A stretch of DNA of 27,155 bases from Clostridia bacterium. Its GTDB lineage: Bacteria > Bacillota_A > Clostridia > Christensenellales > CAG-138. Below are positions 26,220-27,155 of the stretch, piece after piece. The position numbers were made by a program, and so were the translations under genes. Position 1 is the first letter of the stretch; each line of letters starts with the position of its first letter. The stretch covers positions 1-27,155 of the forward strand of contig JAFPXU010000118.1 of assembly GCA_017394605.1 (NCBI GenBank), in the 5' to 3' direction. Under the pieces are notes generated by a model that had not been told where the DNA came from, searched no databases, and was given only the letters and a program-made list of their open reading frames with translations.

Positions 26220-26867
26220 TTACAGAATAACCGGTTCCGTCAGCAGATAGGATCTGTAGACATCCTCTGTTCTGCTGATGGCATTGACAGGGTTATTCAC
26301 ATTATCAAAAAATTGTTTCATTGCGTAGTCAAAATAACGGATGTAGTCCGCGATCGATCTGCCGACGCTCTCGTTGGTGATATCGTACTGATCGCTCACA
26401 TAAACCTTGCGGACAAATTTATCGGAGTCGGCTTCGATCTGCACCGGACCGCCGTACTGCTCCTCGATCTTTTTCCAGAGTTTGAAAAACTGCAGAAGCA
26501 GGAGCCGGAAACTGTCGCTCTGGCTTCTGACGGTAACCCGGATGTCTCCGATATAATCGGAACGGTCCGGGTTCATTTCCACACAGTATTTAACCGTGGG
26601 ATTGTACTTGTAGTTGAGCGAGGACCGCAGCGAATACATGGAAAATGACGGCTGAAGAAGCGACTGGAAACCGTTCGCGCTGATGAGGCTGTCTTCTATG
26701 TGCTTGAAGACCTCCCGGATCTTCTGCTCGGGCGTAACGTAGGAAACGTGTTCCGCGAGGATCTGATTCACCATATTGGAACGGCTCGTAGCGTTCTCAT
26801 ACGCCAGCCGGTCGATTTCTTTTATGATCTCATCGTTGAGAACGAGCGAATAAATGCTTTTATTCAT
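26220..26867 (-). CDS. Ribbon-helix-helix protein with unknown C-terminal domain, upstream of clpB
   Basis: This 215-residue protein begins with a likely ribbon-helix-helix DNA-binding domain (about 1-45): a beta strand KSIYSLVLNDE, helix IIKEIDRLAYEN, turn ATSRSN and helix MVNQILAEHV, as in CopG/Arc/MetJ folds. Residues 50-215 form an alpha/beta domain I do not recognise, with aromatic-rich helices (FRLLLLQFFKLWKKIEEQYGG and YIRYFDYAMKQFFDNV). The ATG has AAAGGAGTGGAAG upstream. clpB starts 14 bp after its stop, with its ribosome binding site in between. A role as regulator of clpB is inferred from position and the DNA-binding fold; no heat-shock link has been shown here. Confidence 0.72.
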   Translation of the reverse strand: MNKSIYSLVLNDEIIKEIDRLAYENATSRSNMVNQILAEHVSYVTPEQKIREVFKHIEDSLISANGFQSLLQPSFSMYSLRSSLNYKYNPTVKYCVEMNPDRSDYIGDIRVTVRSQSDSFRLLLLQFFKLWKKIEEQYGGPVQIEADSDKFVRKVYVSDQYDITNESVGRSIADYIRYFDYAMKQFFDNVNNPVNAISRTEDVYRSYLLTEPVIL

Positions 26868-27050
26868 GGCTTTTCTTCCACTCCTTTCTATAATATTTTA
26901 GCATACTTTTATTATTTTGCACGCATTATTATTAATTTTAACAACCAAATTCCATGCGCGACACAATTGAACCATATTTCTCCTGAGCATTGCTTAAAAA
27001 AAAAAGATCCCGGAAAAACCCAATGTCACTAAGTTAAGAAAGATGGAAAG
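26868..27050. promoter_or_regulatory. AT-rich upstream region of the RHH-clpB operon
   Basis: No gene is seen here. A TAAAAT (minus strand) about 30 bp before the RHH gene could be a -10, without a clear -35. A TTATTATT direct repeat (26909-26916 and 26926-26933, 17 bp apart) flanks TGCACGCA and could be an operator for an RHH protein, which is a guess. No CIRCE inverted repeat and no CtsR heptad repeat were found. Confidence 0.3.
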
Positions 27051-27090
27051 AATAACCTCGTATCATTACAGGCACGGGGTTATTTTTTTA
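27051..27090 (+). terminator. Rho-independent terminator, plus strand, owner unknown
   Basis: An 11-bp stem with one G-U pair (27051-27061 with 27074-27084) and a T7 tail ending at 27089. No plus-strand gene precedes it. On the minus strand its tail is only weakly T-rich. Confidence 0.7.
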
Positions 27091-27155
27091 CAAAAAATGC
27101 AAAAAAGCACTTGACAGGATTCCATAAATGTGTGGCCGTTTTCAGCTGTTTCGCT
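27091..27155. other. Window edge, no gene assigned
   Basis: An A-rich run is followed by TTGACA (27112-27117). No -10 box lies at the right spacing, so I do not call a promoter. No open frame of note begins here. Confidence 0.3.

Noticed and set aside
26868..26940. Heat-shock operators (CIRCE, CtsR heptads) before clpB
   Set aside because: Looked for by eye and not found: neither TTAGCACTC/GAGTGCTAA nor tandem GGTCAAA is present.
27112..27117. Perfect TTGACA -35 box
   Set aside because: No -10 sequence lies 16-18 bp downstream within the window, so a promoter is not supported.

Overview
This is a gene-dense chromosomal window of moderate GC from a bacterium of the class Clostridia (Firmicutes). 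The lineage call is inference. It rests on strong GGAGG-type ribosome binding sites, frequent TTG/GTG starts, the lysine-rich insertion in the UgpC/MsmX-type ATPase, the NifS-ThiI pair, the archaeal-type (type 3) prolyl-tRNA synthetase and the CotH/lamin-tail lipoprotein. There are no phages, insertion sequences, CRISPR arrays, rRNAs or tRNAs. Most of the window is core genome.

Left part (about 130-2330, minus strand): tmRNA (ssrA), lysA and smpB. smpB and lysA overlap by 4 bp. ssrA follows lysA and appears to have its own promoter inside the lysA 3' end. The trans-translation RNA and its partner protein are therefore separated only by lysA.

Middle-left (2330-11275, minus strand): a compact block reading ruvC-ruvA-ruvB-coiled-coil protein-proS-MBL hydrolase-pgk-tpiA-gpmI-secG. 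Gaps are tiny or overlapping as far as gpmI. A good promoter lies before ruvC and a strong terminator follows secG, so a ten-gene transcript is plausible, with a possible internal promoter before secG. It joins Holliday-junction processing, translation, lower glycolysis and secretion. RuvB carries Gly where the Walker B Asp is expected.

Middle (11270-16545, minus strand): a secreted phosphodiester glycosidase-like protein with one dockerin-like calcium motif, a TtcA-type tRNA thiolation enzyme, and a lipoprotein with four lamin-tail domains plus a CotH domain. They end in a terminator whose tail merges with the ruvC promoter.

Right-middle (16570-23560): a sugar-ABC ATPase on the plus strand with a structured leader of about 180 nt and an overlapping 28-codon upstream ORF. 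Next, on the minus strand, come a double-zinc-ribbon single-pass membrane protein with extracellular Ig-like domains and a small partner gene. Divergent from these is a nifS-like/thiI operon for 4-thiouridine, followed by a small membrane protein whose ribosome binding site lies in the right arm of the thiI terminator.

Right end (23560-27155, minus strand): a ribbon-helix-helix protein directly upstream of clpB, with no CIRCE or CtsR site seen, then a stretch without genes that carries an unassigned plus-strand terminator.

I see no obvious new defence or mobile system. The best leads are the RuvB Walker B change, the RHH-clpB pair, the ATPase leader with its overlapping ORF, the terminator/RBS overlap after thiI, and the LTD-CotH/phosphodiester glycosidase surface locus.
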